Shown here: piece after piece, positions 1 to 12,900 of the stretch | Numbering within the stretch: position 1 is the stretch's first letter | Layout of the letters: every line of letters begins with the position of its first letter | Assembly: GCA_040954595.2 (NCBI GenBank) | Contig: CM082576.2 | Span: 2,666,001-2,730,000, forward strand | Reading direction: 5' to 3' | Length of the DNA stretch: 64,000 nt | From: Balanoglossus misakiensis | Lineage: Eukaryota > Hemichordata | Made by a program: the position numbers and the translations under genes | Notes under the pieces: model-generated | The model's database searches: none | The model's input: the letters and a program-made list of their open reading frames with translations, nothing else | What the model was told of the DNA's origin: nothing

Positions 1-2330
1 AGAGATTGTCAGGTTTTTTACATGGACACTAGTGTCCCTGGGGAGATTCTGAGAATAAATTCATTCAAGAGAGAGCAGTGTGACTGTTGTGGTGGCATTT
101 GATGTATTAGGGACAGCTAGATTTACCACCCTGTTCTGGTCACTGGATAGAAAAAGAATGCTGAGGTTTAACAAAGTCGTATATCTCTTTGGTGGACCTT
201 GGCCAAGTCTCAGGTGATGGGAGATCATCATGAACTCTGTTGACTTGTCAAGGCTGTGTGATGTAGCAAGGGACCCAACAGTTTAGGCTGCAGTGGAAGG
301 GGATCGTGCACCCAAGACTTGGCCAACAATGGCGACCCACTATATTTTGATATTATTGGTATTTGGTATACTCTGAATAAACCACATGTTGTCAGGGCTT
401 TCTTTTTGAGTAAGCCTACACACTTGAGCCACCTGTCTTGTAAAAAGATTTCCGTGTTTTTCTTCCATGAGAGCAGCGCTCATGTTTGCCGGATTAGTCA
501 GCTTTTCACCATTTGTTGCCATGGCTACAAGTGGGTTTGGAGGAGCTGGCGTTTGTACACAGAGACCCGTAGGAAAGAGTTTCTGACTATTCCATCTGTT
601 GGCTTTGCAGTTAATGATCCACTCATTGAATGCAGATCCTCAACCAAATGTACTCCTGATCGGCTCAGTGTAAAAATTCACTGTGATGTCTGTCTGACAG
701 CTGAGCTCAAAAAAAATATTCAATAAATTGATGGTTGTAAGATTTCACCAGAATATTTTATTGTGTTCTCAACATGAGGTGTCAGTTTAAAACTGAGCGT
801 GTAACTTGTGATTTCATCAGGAAATCCACACGTTCACAGCATGGCCAGCCAGTAAATCACCACCCACGAGTCCAGACTGAAATTTTGATCATTTGTCTGG
901 CGTCAGGATGGTAATATCTGTAGAGATCATTAGTTGAAAAAACACGTTTTTCCCCCGAAAGAGAATTTATTCTGTCTGAGAGAAGCAGGGCAACCCCACG
1001 TTGTGAGTGGAGGCTGAAAATTGAATATTAGTGAAAAGTCATTGATGTCAATTTAAAGCATTATTACTGTATTATAAATCACTCCTGTTAATCCATAATG
1101 ATGTACAGTTGAGGACATTGCAATAAAAATAGATTTTATTTGTACATTTAGGTGGGGCATATTGTCGCGATGTTCTTGATTTGTTCCTGTGAATGTTAAC
1201 AGGACAAAATTATTTTCAATTTGAAATACTAACAATTTTAGGGTATTACAATGTATAAATTTGGCAGCTTCGTGCAAGGTGTAAGAAAATGCAGGGTATT
1301 TTAAATTTGACCAACATGGATTTAATCACCCTTCTAATCTCTGCTTTAGCACAGTTTGTATGAAAACTGTTGTAACTGAAGGTGAATCTAACTGATCTGC
1401 AAAAATATCAACTGAGCTGAAAGATTCTGTACCCGTGATTCACTAGTACAGTTACCCACATGCACACAGTTTGGATTTTTTTCTGTACTAAAAAAAGGAA
1501 CTCCACACACCTAGAATGTACCCAGTAGCAGATTTCAATATAAATAAATTTGCTGTATTAAAAAAAATGAGTGATTTTGAAGATGTGCTGCTTGGCAAGC
1601 TTTAAAAAATACATTTCAGCAATACTCTTTACTACTGAACTCTTTTATCTTTTGTATTTCTCACACACTATGGTTGTGCATATATGTAATAAATTATCTT
1701 CTTTGAATGCTATGGTGCCTGATTGTGTTATTCATTGACTCTCATCAATGCCCCTGCTGTGGTTTCGTTAACATACACATACACATTCTAGTGACAGAGA
1801 GTCCATTATGCCTTCAGCACACACTGGTACTTGAAATTTAAGACATGATGTTGAAATTATTAAGTGGCAAAAATATCCCACCCCACTGAGGTTATTTCCT
1901 TTAGTTTTAAAAGTATGATCACATACAGGAAGTATAGCAAAGAATGTAAAAAGACTTTGGTGGACTCCATTTCCTGAAAATCACCGAAATGATGGAGAAG
2001 TAGTAGAGAGCAAACAGTGGGATATCTTTGGACTTGATGGGCGGCCTGGCAAGATGTTTGGGGCAGAAAAGAAAATTATTCATGGAAAAACAGAGTCACA
2101 AGATTTCTGCTTTACATGTTGTGTGTTTATTTATTGATACCAATGCTAAATATCTACATGGTAACCAAGGACATCCTCTGCAAATACATTCAAGTAATTT
2201 TACACCGAGAACCCAAGAGTTCTGACAAGAACTTGTTGACAGTGACACTGTTGCTGAAATGTCAAAGTAGGATGCGCCTTAAAACTCATGTCTGTTCATA
2301 GTTATAACTTAAAATAAATACCTGCACGCA
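1..2330 (+). other. Non-coding; possible 3'UTR or downstream flank of a + strand gene
   Basis: No exon with convincing splice sites or family similarity was found. AATAAA occurs on the + strand at 722-727, 1688-1693 (followed by a T/G-rich stretch) and 2313-2318, which would fit 3' ends of a gene lying before the window. The 135-codon open frame at 319-726 has no recognisable content. Confidence 0.3.
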
Positions 2331-4683
2331 AAGCATGACAGTGTTAGTCGCTTTATGCGGGCTTTTGTACTCTCTGTTTCAAAGAAATCAAATGACAAAA
2401 ACGTTTGGTCCATAATTTTGCACAAAATACACAATTTGACTTTAAAGTAATCCCAGTGGTGTTTTTCACTATAGTAGACATTATCTTTTATTTTAAATTT
2501 TCCTCAAAGTTCTAGAAAGGCTGCAATATCAACAAGATCCCCCCTCCCCTCAGAAAGTTGACGCATCATACCCTGAAACATAACATTTACACTGCTCATA
2601 AGATATATTATACAGCTGCTTTAGCCCATCAAAATTGTTCAACTTAAAGTGGGGAAACATCCGCACGAGAAAGTAAAAACAGAAAGAAAGGCTTGAGCTA
2701 CCAGGAATGCAAAATGAATATCCTAAAGGAGATATAGGAATGTATATCACAGATTGTACAACAGTGCTGTAACCAATGAACATGAGAAATAAACTATCAT
2801 AACTACCTATTACCAGTCAATACCACTGTTAACTATCTACTAGTTACCATTTGGCAAACCACTTATTAGTTATCAAGATGTGCTGTTTTAAATCTGATTT
2901 ACACTTGCACTTACGCTCTGGAGATTCAAAACTACATTCGTCACCCGACTTTTCCTTCAAACACTGGCTCACAGTCATCGGAAACATGATCAGAAAAAAC
3001 ACGTCAGAATTCTTGGCACACTCAAAAACACTGTGACATTCTCTCACCATCACAGAATTCAACGACGATGATCAAAAACATACTTTGTCATGTGGCATGG
3101 CACAAAACGGACTCTCCCATGATCCTTTGCAACATTCTTGTAAGATTCTGACAAGTTTGGCATTTTTTCTGAAGTATTGATTTAGGAAAGCAAGTGTGCA
3201 CACTCTGTGCATTGCATTTTGTTCGTTAAATGAAATTTATAAATCAAGCAGTAAAATTGTCTGGCATAAATTTATGAAGACTGACTGGTAAGAGGTGAAA
3301 GTTAGCAGTGTTCCTGCAATGAATCATGGGACTGAGACACGCCAACTGGCACATGCATTTCACATATGCCCCATTCCACATTAAGTATGCCGCGATCACG
3401 TCTTCTCATAATGGCACATGACAAAAAAAAATATAGCACACAAACTGGCAAAGTTCACATTACAATTGAAAGTTCGCTTGGTCCCAGCTGTAACTATGAC
3501 CAACACAATATGCACACTGTGACTGTTTTCAACAGTCCATGCAACTGACACACAGCAGTAATATTATTAGTTGTAACAGAAATGTCACCAAGTACCTGTT
3601 GCCCCACCCTGATTTTCTGAGAAACACCATTGAATGGTGTACGTATTTCTCATTAAAAAAACAACAGTTTATTAACTAGGTCAGAACACCATGATTATTG
3701 ATGTCAAACAGAGACAGCTCACATGAGCTCTGTCTGAACAATTGTATCTGTATTCCTTTAAAAGGTATGGTTGTATACAATGAAAACAGAGGGGTAAAAT
3801 TTCCCCTAAAGTTTTCCAATACTGTAAGTACAATACTTGGTCATTATAGTTATACCCTGCATGCAATGAATTAGGTGAATCGATCTGAACCAATCTCCAT
3901 TACTGGTATAAACAGTTGTGATTACTAGTAAGAATACAGATGAAGTGACTTCCCTCAAGAAATTGCATTCACCTGTGTCTATTTTACATTTCATGACATT
4001 TTTACTGCTGTGTGCAGACATCAAAAATAGCACACTGACCATAATAGACTTATACTGACCTTCAAGCATTACAAACACATGTACAACATCACAGTACAGT
4101 GCCTATCATGACAAAATACTACCATCTACACAAAATTAAGCTGCTTTTGGGCAATGTGACAGGGTTTTTAGTACTCCAAACCTTGAAGCCCAAGACCCCC
4201 CAGTTAAAACAACCACTTTAGTGGTATTAAAGACATGCCAATTTCAAATTCTTAAAATTCACTGTACTTGGAAGAATTTCAACTTGCTCTGAATTTGCAT
4301 AGACAGGACTACCTGAAGTTTTAGGATGGTCGTACGCCAGATCAAAAAATAACTTTGTGGTACAATTCCAAACTGAAATGCTGAGTCAGAGATTTTCACT
4401 TCTGCCTCAAGAGGGCGCTCTACCTCACGCCAAGAATCTAAATTTGCCACTCATCAGGGGCTGAAACTGACACTCTTTGAGTTTGTCAAGTGGGTTTTTT
4501 TTCCCCAAACCACAGCCCCAAATCTAGGTTTGTCAGACAACGAAAAACAATGGCAATGACTGAAGAAGTCTTGTGCACAGTTTGGAGTACTAAGAACCCA
4601 CAATGAAACAATAATTAATCTTTTTCTTGGAAAAAATCTGATAAACATATTAAATATATGCACTGTACATTCATTCAAATCTC
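2331..4683. other. Non-coding spacer
   Basis: Nothing coding recognised. A 14-bp inverted pair, TTAGTACTCCAAAC at 4168-4181 and its complement at 4580-4593, bounds about 426 bp and could be a small inverted-repeat element, but no target-site duplication was seen. Confidence 0.4.
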
Positions 4684-4985
4684 TTTCATAAAAATATACA
4701 CATCTTTCAATGGCAAAACAAAAAAATACTTGACAAATTTTACAAACTCATAAGTCAAAACATACAAAATAAAATCTCTCACAAAGGTTTCTCACAATGA
4801 ACTTTACAGAACTCAAAAATAAATTTATCATACAAAACAAATTTGAATCTGTCATACAACACAGAATGAAATCTATCATACAAAATATACAATGACTCAA
4901 AAACAAAATATATTCACAATATCATACATGGATACACAAACGTACAAATCTTATATACAAAGCTATCATACAAAAGTTATATATA
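4684..4985. repeat. Degenerate short tandem A-rich repeat (TCATACAAA)
   Basis: The word ATCATACAAA or close variants recurs at irregular spacing (for example near 4746, 4826, 4850, 4873 and 4968) in very A-rich DNA. It may be a decayed satellite or the low-complexity end of the neighbouring 3'UTR. Confidence 0.5.
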
Positions 4986-4999
4986 TATTTTTTGAATAT

Positions 5000-6309
5000 A
5001 TATATAGTCAAATATTGCATCACTTTCATAAATATATAAAACTTTGCACATCTTGATGTAAAAAAAGTATAAACTTTGGTTTCAGAAATGGTAACTTCAA
5101 ATATACATATGATTGTTCTTGTATTTCAGTTGTTAAGAAAAAAGATTACATTTTACAATTTCTTCAAGTCCCACAATTCGTCCTTGTCTCATTAGCAAAA
5201 TATTTCACATCAGTTTAAAAAAATACTGATTTCTGATTTAAAAATTCAAACCTGTGTCAAGGTTCTTTTTACATATGTCACAAAGAGTACAGCTTTTGAT
5301 GAGTAATAAAATCTCCTGTGATTGATTGATTGTGAATGACTACAACAAAAATGCTTTTTTTCACAAAAACACATTGAGTAGTTGATTTTTCAAAAAAATA
5401 ATGATTTCTTATGAAATTTCTCATTTTAACCATTTGTGGTTTATATTTCAATGTTCTGTTTTGTTTATACAATTTCATTGATATTCCTGAAGACGTTTCT
5501 CAAACACTTTCAGGCAAACCATAACATTTTTATGATATGCAAGAGACCGAACATAATTTTAGACTTGAAGTTTGTATATGCGATCTTAGGCAGAATTTCA
5601 TATGTTGATTCAAGCATTTAGATTAGATATTTATAATACTTAGAAATTTTCATTCTTTATGGATAATAGAAGAAAAGTTTGGAGTATTAATGGCAGATAA
5701 GAATGCAAGTATATAGCACACACTTCTTGCTGAGAAAACCTCAAAAGTCAGCACAGGGTTTTCCCAAGAAATTGCAAAAATTAAGCAATATCACTGAAAC
5801 CAAATTTCTTCATGAATAATGTTGAAATAAGAATAATATACACTAATTATAAAATGCCATAATGACTTGTGGTTCACTGCAAATTGTTTGCCACAACAAA
5901 CATTCTGGATGGTCGTGATTTTTACTATGGTGAATCACACCCAGGTCACTGCCTGGTCAAACTGCCTACAGAGCAAAACAAAGCCTAAAACCATCCAAGA
6001 AGGTGGGGTCACACACTGACAGGACACTGTCTGGACAAAAATTCAACCATGGCTTAGTTGCACTGATGTGATCGTGTACAAACTCGCAGTTCCTTTACAT
6101 GGCAGTGAAGAGTTACTGTAAAGTCTTACAAATGACAAGTCATTTATGGCAGCTTTATAGGTACACCAAGAAAAAAAAGCTAAAATATGGTATACAGGAC
6201 ATTATGAGCCTGTATAAAAACTTTTGACAGAGGGAGAATAGTCCAAAAGCATGCAAAATATTACAGCTGAAATTTGCTGTAGCTTTCTAGCTGACAATGG
6301 CGGAAAAAA
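5000..6309 (-). other. Probable 3'UTR of the KASH gene
   Basis: AT-rich sequence with stops in all frames directly after the TGA. No clear AATAAA with downstream GT-rich element was found on the minus strand in this interval, so the cleavage site is unknown. The transcript may extend further into the lower coordinates. Confidence 0.45.
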
Positions 6310-6933
6310 TCAGACCGGAGGGGGCCCCTTCACATACTTCAAACCGGGCTCCCAAGACAAGCTACTGAAGAACAACTGATCTGTCAAAGAGAAGTTACAC
6401 TCGCCTTCCCAATTCTCAATGATGCTCGGCAAAACTATCACGATGAAGAAAAACAACATGAGAAGGAAATGGATGGGGATGGCCACACACAAAACTCGAC
6501 CAGCAAATGACTTCCGCGGCGAAATCGCGCACGGTCCGTCGGACATCGCGATGTCGTAGTCCTCCTCGTCATCCACTGAAACTAAACTGATATCAGTCTG
6601 CTGTGATTTGTCAGACATGATCTTCGGAGGTGATGGTGGTGATAGAACTTTCTCTGAACTTTCGTCGCTGACACCAGTTTCTTTTGACTCCTGCCTCTCG
6701 ACTTGGCCGATGCTTACCTCAGACCTGTACTGCTGCTCGCCACATACCCCATTCTTGACATCAGCCATCCCAGAGACCTCCTCCTCCTCCTCCTCATCAT
6801 CATCCTCATGTACAGAAAAGCTACACACAGTGCTGAGAGACTCCTGGATACATGGCAGAAGTCTATCAACTCTGCGCAGCGAAAGTGGGGTTGATGTGTC
6901 CACAGGACTACCTTCAGTTAAATCGGCTTCACT
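6310..6933 (-). CDS. KASH gene terminal exon with KASH domain
   Basis: 207 codons and a TGA stop, after acceptor TTTGTTACAG|. Acidic run (DEDDDEEEEEE-like), Pro-rich LSPPSPPK, a dynein-light-chain-like motif DKSQQTD (residues 1870-1876), then the KASH domain in the last 65 residues (6313-6507): Arg, a hydrophobic helix ending VIVLP, Cys 28 residues from the end, and GPPPV. The free C-terminal PPPX after LKY matches the SUN-binding end of nesprins (LRYTNGPPPL type). Confidence 0.93.
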   Translation of the reverse strand, partial: SEADLTEGSPVDTSTPLSLRRVDRLLPCIQESLSTVCSFSVHEDDDEEEEEEVSGMADVKNGVCGEQQYRSEVSIGQVERQESKETGVSDESSEKVLSPPSPPKIMSDKSQQTDISLVSVDDEEDYDIAMSDGPCAISPRKSFAGRVLCVAIPIHFLLMLFFFIVIVLPSIIENWEGECNFSLTDQLFFSSLSWEPGLKYVKGPPPV

Positions 6934-9900
6934 CTGTAACAAAAAAACACACACAGGTTACTACACCATGAAAACCAAACATTCAGAGACCAGTGTCACA
7001 TGTGGCACACCACTCAAAAAGAGATTACATTTCACACAAATCAAACCGCAACTGAATATCACAGTAGGCTAAACTACTTTGTGTTGCTCTTTCCTTTTCC
7101 CACCAACAGGCTTTCTAATTTACTATTTGTTTTCCAAACCAGCAGAAAAAAATCCACATAACCACAGCATAAATAAATTTGAGAAGAAATGTCACACCGT
7201 AAGTTTATTAAAAGAATCACAACAACAGCACAGTAGATACAAACTCTCCTCAGAGCACTGGATAGAGTTTACATGATGACTTACACAAAATTGGACACAT
7301 TCTCCACTGTAAACATTAAAATGGGGGGAAATTTTGATATCATTATAAACCCAGGCAAAAAGAACTTGCATAAGTACCAGCACTGCACACAGTAAAATAA
7401 AATGCTACCAAAAGAGAAACCATTACACCAATCAATTTCATTCATCATCCATGAACATGAAAAATTCTTGTCGTAAATCATTAATAACTCTTTGTCACAG
7501 GTCAGGTTTAGAGGATAAAGGTCAAACTCTATCTAGTTCAACTTACCTTTGTACTCTGTGTGGCCGAGAATCTGCCACTGTCTTGAAGATCGCTCCCATC
7601 ATCCTCTTGCTCTTTTTTGTCATCTGCCTCGAATGTAGCCATGGAAACCGCTACATTCTCCTCTTCCTCATCAATGGCAATTTCTCTCTGTTAGGAAGAG
7701 ATAATGCACAGATGTAATTCTCAGCAACAAAAACTGACAAATTTTCCTTTTTCCTCAATATATAATTTACAGCATGTGATACTATGACCTACAGATAAGA
7801 AAGACAGCCTGAAAATTTGCTGATTTATATCCTCAGAGATAATGTTACAAAGATTACTTTTTAAAAGATTACATTTACCTTGTCATCTTCTTCGTCGCTA
7901 TCATCCATCTGGAGCGCAGACTTCAAGACATTAATCAGAGACTCTTCATCATCAGAGTCTTCAAATTCACTTGCCTCCCCATTATCATCATCATCTTCTT
8001 CTTCATCTTCATCACTGGCATCAAACCATCCATCATCTTCACTGTCACTGCCCTCATAACTCACACTGCAATCATCCGACTTGTTATCTCCCTGGTAACT
8101 TGCCTCCATTTTGCTTGACAGCTGCTCAGTGGACTGACAGTCCAACTGTTGCTTGTTTGACAAGTTTGCTTTTGCTCCACCATCACCATTATCACCAGAT
8201 GTGTCTTCAATCTCACAACAGTCGCCATCCTCTGACGGAAGATAATCCAAGTACGAAGCTCCCAATTTTTCGCAGGTGCTGTCCCCCGCATTGCTCGACA
8301 CATCACAAAGGAAACCACTCCCATCACCTTCATCCAAACAGACATCTTCTCTACAGTGTGTAAGAATGGCAGACAGTTGCTTCTTGTGTGACTTCTGTAC
8401 TTTGGGGGTTAGTTGGCCCAAGACACAAGCCTCAGCAAGCTCAGCTATATAGGAACAGAATACCGGCGAAGCTGTCACATTCAACCCAGAACTGACATCA
8501 CTTGGCTTCATGGATTCGACGCTGTTTAACATATCTTCATTTCCAGAACCATCCACCACACAAGAAATATCACTATAGCATAAATCGCCTCTCTCAGTTG
8601 CAATCTCTTCTTCGCCTCCGTGTTGAGAGTCGCAGTCGCTGTGTTGCAAACTGCGATCAAAACCAATCTCCTCCACATCCGAGTTGACATCCTGGCTGTC
8701 GTTGATTTCATCCTTTGATCGCTCGAATGACAGAGTGTGAAACTCAAAACCAGCGCTCGAATTCTGAGACAAACTGGACCATTCACTGGTCTCTGCAGGA
8801 CTCACCACCAGATTTACATCTTCCATGCAATCACCAAACTCCTCATCTTTGATTGCTTCCGAAATCTGATGTCTACCACCATTCTGATCATCCATGTTAG
8901 CAACTGTAGCAATTTGAGTACTCTCCCCTGCAGGACATAACGGCTCAGTTTCCACTTCTTGTATACTCTCCTCTACACAGTCACTGACACAGTGTTCACT
9001 TTCTCTCTGGCTCAATACATCTCTAGGGGATGGAGGCTGTGGAGCCCGGAATCTGGGAGTTGTCCAGGGGCTGACACTCGGAGAGTTTGGCGTCTTCGGG
9101 GTCTTTGGATACTCAAACTGATCTGTGCTTTTAACCAGTGGAGGGGAAACTGTTAACTTGTCATTTTCCATTACCTCTTCTTCCATATTCAGTGAGGCTA
9201 GGATTTCCAGTGCTTCCTGCTGAGTTGCTGGTACGAAAGATGATGATGACTTGTCGAATACCTCAGATTTTTCATCCACAGACAACGATGCAACAGTAGA
9301 TGTTCTTGGAGTTGACAATTGGGGACAGACAGAGAGACGCTCAGGATCTTGACACAAGGGTGAGGCGATGGGTGTTCTTGGGGTGAACAGGAGTGGGTAG
9401 ATTTCCATGGTCTCTCCATCTTCACTGCTCGGTGAAAAGACCGGGGTTCTCGGAGTTGCCAGTAGTGGATAGATGGCCATGGTTTCCCCGTCATCTTGCT
9501 CATCACTGTCTGTCGCCATGGTGACAGCTCTGGGGATCTTCAGATCCGGCTTCTTCTTGGCAAATTTCTGGACATCATCTTCGATGCACTCCACCTTCAC
9601 GCTGGGAGGAGTCCATTCAATAGGCTTCACTTCGTCGTTTCCTTCTTCCACACTGCTAATCAGTGACGGGAAGAACTTCGGTGCCGGTTTGGTTCCTACT
9701 TTCAATTCCGCATCCTCATCAGTTTCACTGAGTAGAGATGGGAAAAGCTTCCTCTTCCTCCCAACTTTGTCATCAGTTTTCTGATTTCCATTATCACCAG
9801 CTGTTTCATTCACCTCCATTGCAGCCTCGACCAGACTGCAGCTAACTGCAGTCTCAGGACCTGCCTCCTCTTGGCTTCTACCTTCAGCATGGACTGGTTC

Positions 9901-12900
9901 TTCTGTCATCCCCTTTGATAGCATCTCGTCAAACATCTGCATCTCGGCCCGGGTGACTTCTGCTGCTACGTCCTGCAGCTCGGAGTTGATGAAGTTCAGT
10001 TCGTGCTTGAAGCTCTCACTGAGAATATTCTCTGTTGTACTATAGGCACTGACATCTGTCAGTACGTACTGCGCAAAGTTATCCTCCTCATCATCATCGC
10101 TGAGGTCAAGATGAAAGACGCCATCAACCATGTCATCATCATCACCACCATGTTCACTGTCTGCATCTCCATTTCCAGCCCTGGCCCTCGGAGTCTGCAA
10201 CTCTTCATCGCTGAAAAAACCACCATTTTCATCTTCCAGGCTTGAAGGTTTGAAAACAGCTTGCTCAGTTGTGAGACTGCATGACGAAAAACTACTGACA
10301 CTTCTAGGGCTGCAAGAACTCAGTGACTGGCTCCCGGAGAGAAACAGATTGTTGGGGCTGCCTTCAGGAGTCATCAGACTTGTCGTAAATCCGCTTGTCC
10401 TTCCATAGCTCGGCACTCTCCACATCCTGGCATCGTCTATCCTCACATCCGGCATTTCAAGCTCACACTTCTCTTCCTCTTGCTGACGGAACCTGTGGGG
10501 CATCAATGTATCCAACGCCTCCTCCACGGCCTTCGTCACCGCATCCACGCTCTTCGGAAACTTCTCCTCAATCTGCTGATGCCTCCGGAAAATATTGGGC
10601 TTGGACTTCTCGACCTTGATTTCGTCTCTCGGGCTGCTTCCGCTGCTGGAGGTGCTAGCCAACGTGTGGCTTCTCTTCCTCTGTGTCGGCCTTCCGATGT
10701 TACAGAGAGAAGAGCTCTTCCCACTCCTGGGAGACTTGCTGAGAATGTCACTTCTCGGAGATTTGCTGAGACACGAGTCTTCAGCAAGCATCAGTCTTCC
10801 ATCAACCACTTTTATGTCAGGGTCGGCCCTCACTGCAGGAAGCTTCCCATGTGTCTTAGACTTCCTTTTCCTCTTCTTTTTCCCTTCTTTCTCATCCTCA
10901 TTGCAGCTGTCCCTTCTCTTGGCCGGCTTGAGGACTTTCTTCTGCCTCTTTGATGCCAAGTCTCTCATCTTCTGCACTTTGTCCAAATCTTCCTGACTGA
11001 TATCTTCCATGGGGAATATCTCGTCTTCCGGAAGGAATGTATCATACGGGAAGCTGCCGGACTCGTCAAATATGTCCCCATCCTCAAACTGGAGCTCCCT
11101 CTCCAGGGAAGAGTCATCGTCATCCTGGTCTTTCATCAAAAGCACATCATCAAATAAGAGCTCGTCATCCATTGTGATATCAGAAAAATCGCTTACGCTG
11201 AAAGCATCGTTTTCTGAGAATGCTTTCCTAACAAAGAGAAGGTCTTCATTCTCATGCACTTGATTGCGATCATACTCGTAGTCCACCAACCCCTCCACAA
11301 CTTTACTGGGAGCCATGTCGGTTGATACTCTCTCACTGGGACCGCAAACACTATCAGATAATTGAGCCATCGTTACACTGGGTGTTGGTGGGGTAGACTT
11401 GCGACCATCATTCAATGTAGGTCCCTGGTAAGAATAAACAAATAGGAGAAAATCAGCCCCTGCAGAATTTGCAAACTAGAAATGACCACTTGAAGTCTGA
11501 CTGTTCTGTTAAAAATGGTTAACAGTTCCACTTGTATCTCATAATTTAAAAAGATCTTCACAACATTGGCATTTCCAACAACATTTCACTATATTCTGGT
11601 CTTATTATATACAATACCTTGAGTGCGGTAAGTTTCTCTTCCAATTTACTGTGCAAGTCAATAGCTTGCATCAGAATAGCCTGCCATCTTCTTTCCAGGT
11701 TGACTGCAGCCAAAGCCAGAGTCTCCCGTTCTCTCTCAGTGTTACAAGCCCTTGCATCATCTTGCAAGATATTGCAGAGCGTCAACACAGCTGTCACTCC
11801 TCTGGCGTGTTTCTCTATTTCAGACTGCAAAGCCTAGAGTGTGATAATCAAATAAGAAAAATATCAGAATTGCCCCTCAAACATAGCCAATAGAGGTTAT
11901 TTTGATTTGTTCACTATAATACACACTGTCAAACTCCCTGAAGTTCTTTAATAGACGATAAAATTACATCAGTGAAAGCACTGCCAGAGAAACAGATTAT
12001 AAATGTGAGCAATTTAAGAAATGTTCCTTGGAAATGATTTAACATCTTGATGACAAAAGTAACTTTAGCATTTTAATCGACTAAAATTATGCATGTATAT
12101 AATATTTGCATAAAATTAGCATGATAAGACCAACACACCTGGTGCTCTTCCAGCTTACTCTCCAATTCAGACACATCTGCAGAGTTCAAGCATTTGTTGT
12201 AGTTCACGTTGAACAACTGACACTCCACGTCATTCATCCACACCCTCAACCTCACAAGAATCTCATCCAGCTCCTCCAGCATGCTGGAGGGACTGTTGCT
12301 GGGTGACGATGATATGGTATCCATGGCAATGTGGTCATGGAGGTTATCCCACTTCTTGTTGATGCTGGACAACTTGGAGGTGATCTCGGAGGTGAGGTTT
12401 GGGTAAGCGGTCATCAGACGGTGACCTTTAGAGTTGAGTGTCCGTCGTGTGACCTCCAGATCTTTCATTTCGTGCTTGTACTCCTGTGAATTTACAGAAG
12501 AATGGAAAGATTGTTGACTTGATCTCTCGCATGACACTCTTTTATTAACAATTAGCATGTAATGTGACAGACAAAGTTACCGCTAATTACAGGCACTCAG
12601 GAAGTGTGCACACTCTACCAGGAGGCGGGTGATGTAATCACTATCTGACAAGACACTGACAACTTCAACGGATGCATTTCCGGAGTGCAGCTCCCTTCAG
12701 ATGCAAATGCCTGAAAACCATAATGGCAGTGTGCCAAAAATAGGCAGTGGTACACGGATGTTGGCACACACTAATTATTCTAATCCCCCAGAAGCAAAAT
12801 AATAAAGACATGACATGATTTTCCTAATGGAACAAATCCCATACCCAATGGAGATTTGCAAAGTACACTCTGCATCAAGAATCTTACCTTGCAGATTTCT

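Noticed and set aside
319-726. 135-codon open frame on the + strand
   Set aside because: No recognisable motif, odd composition and no splice context; probably chance in non-coding DNA.
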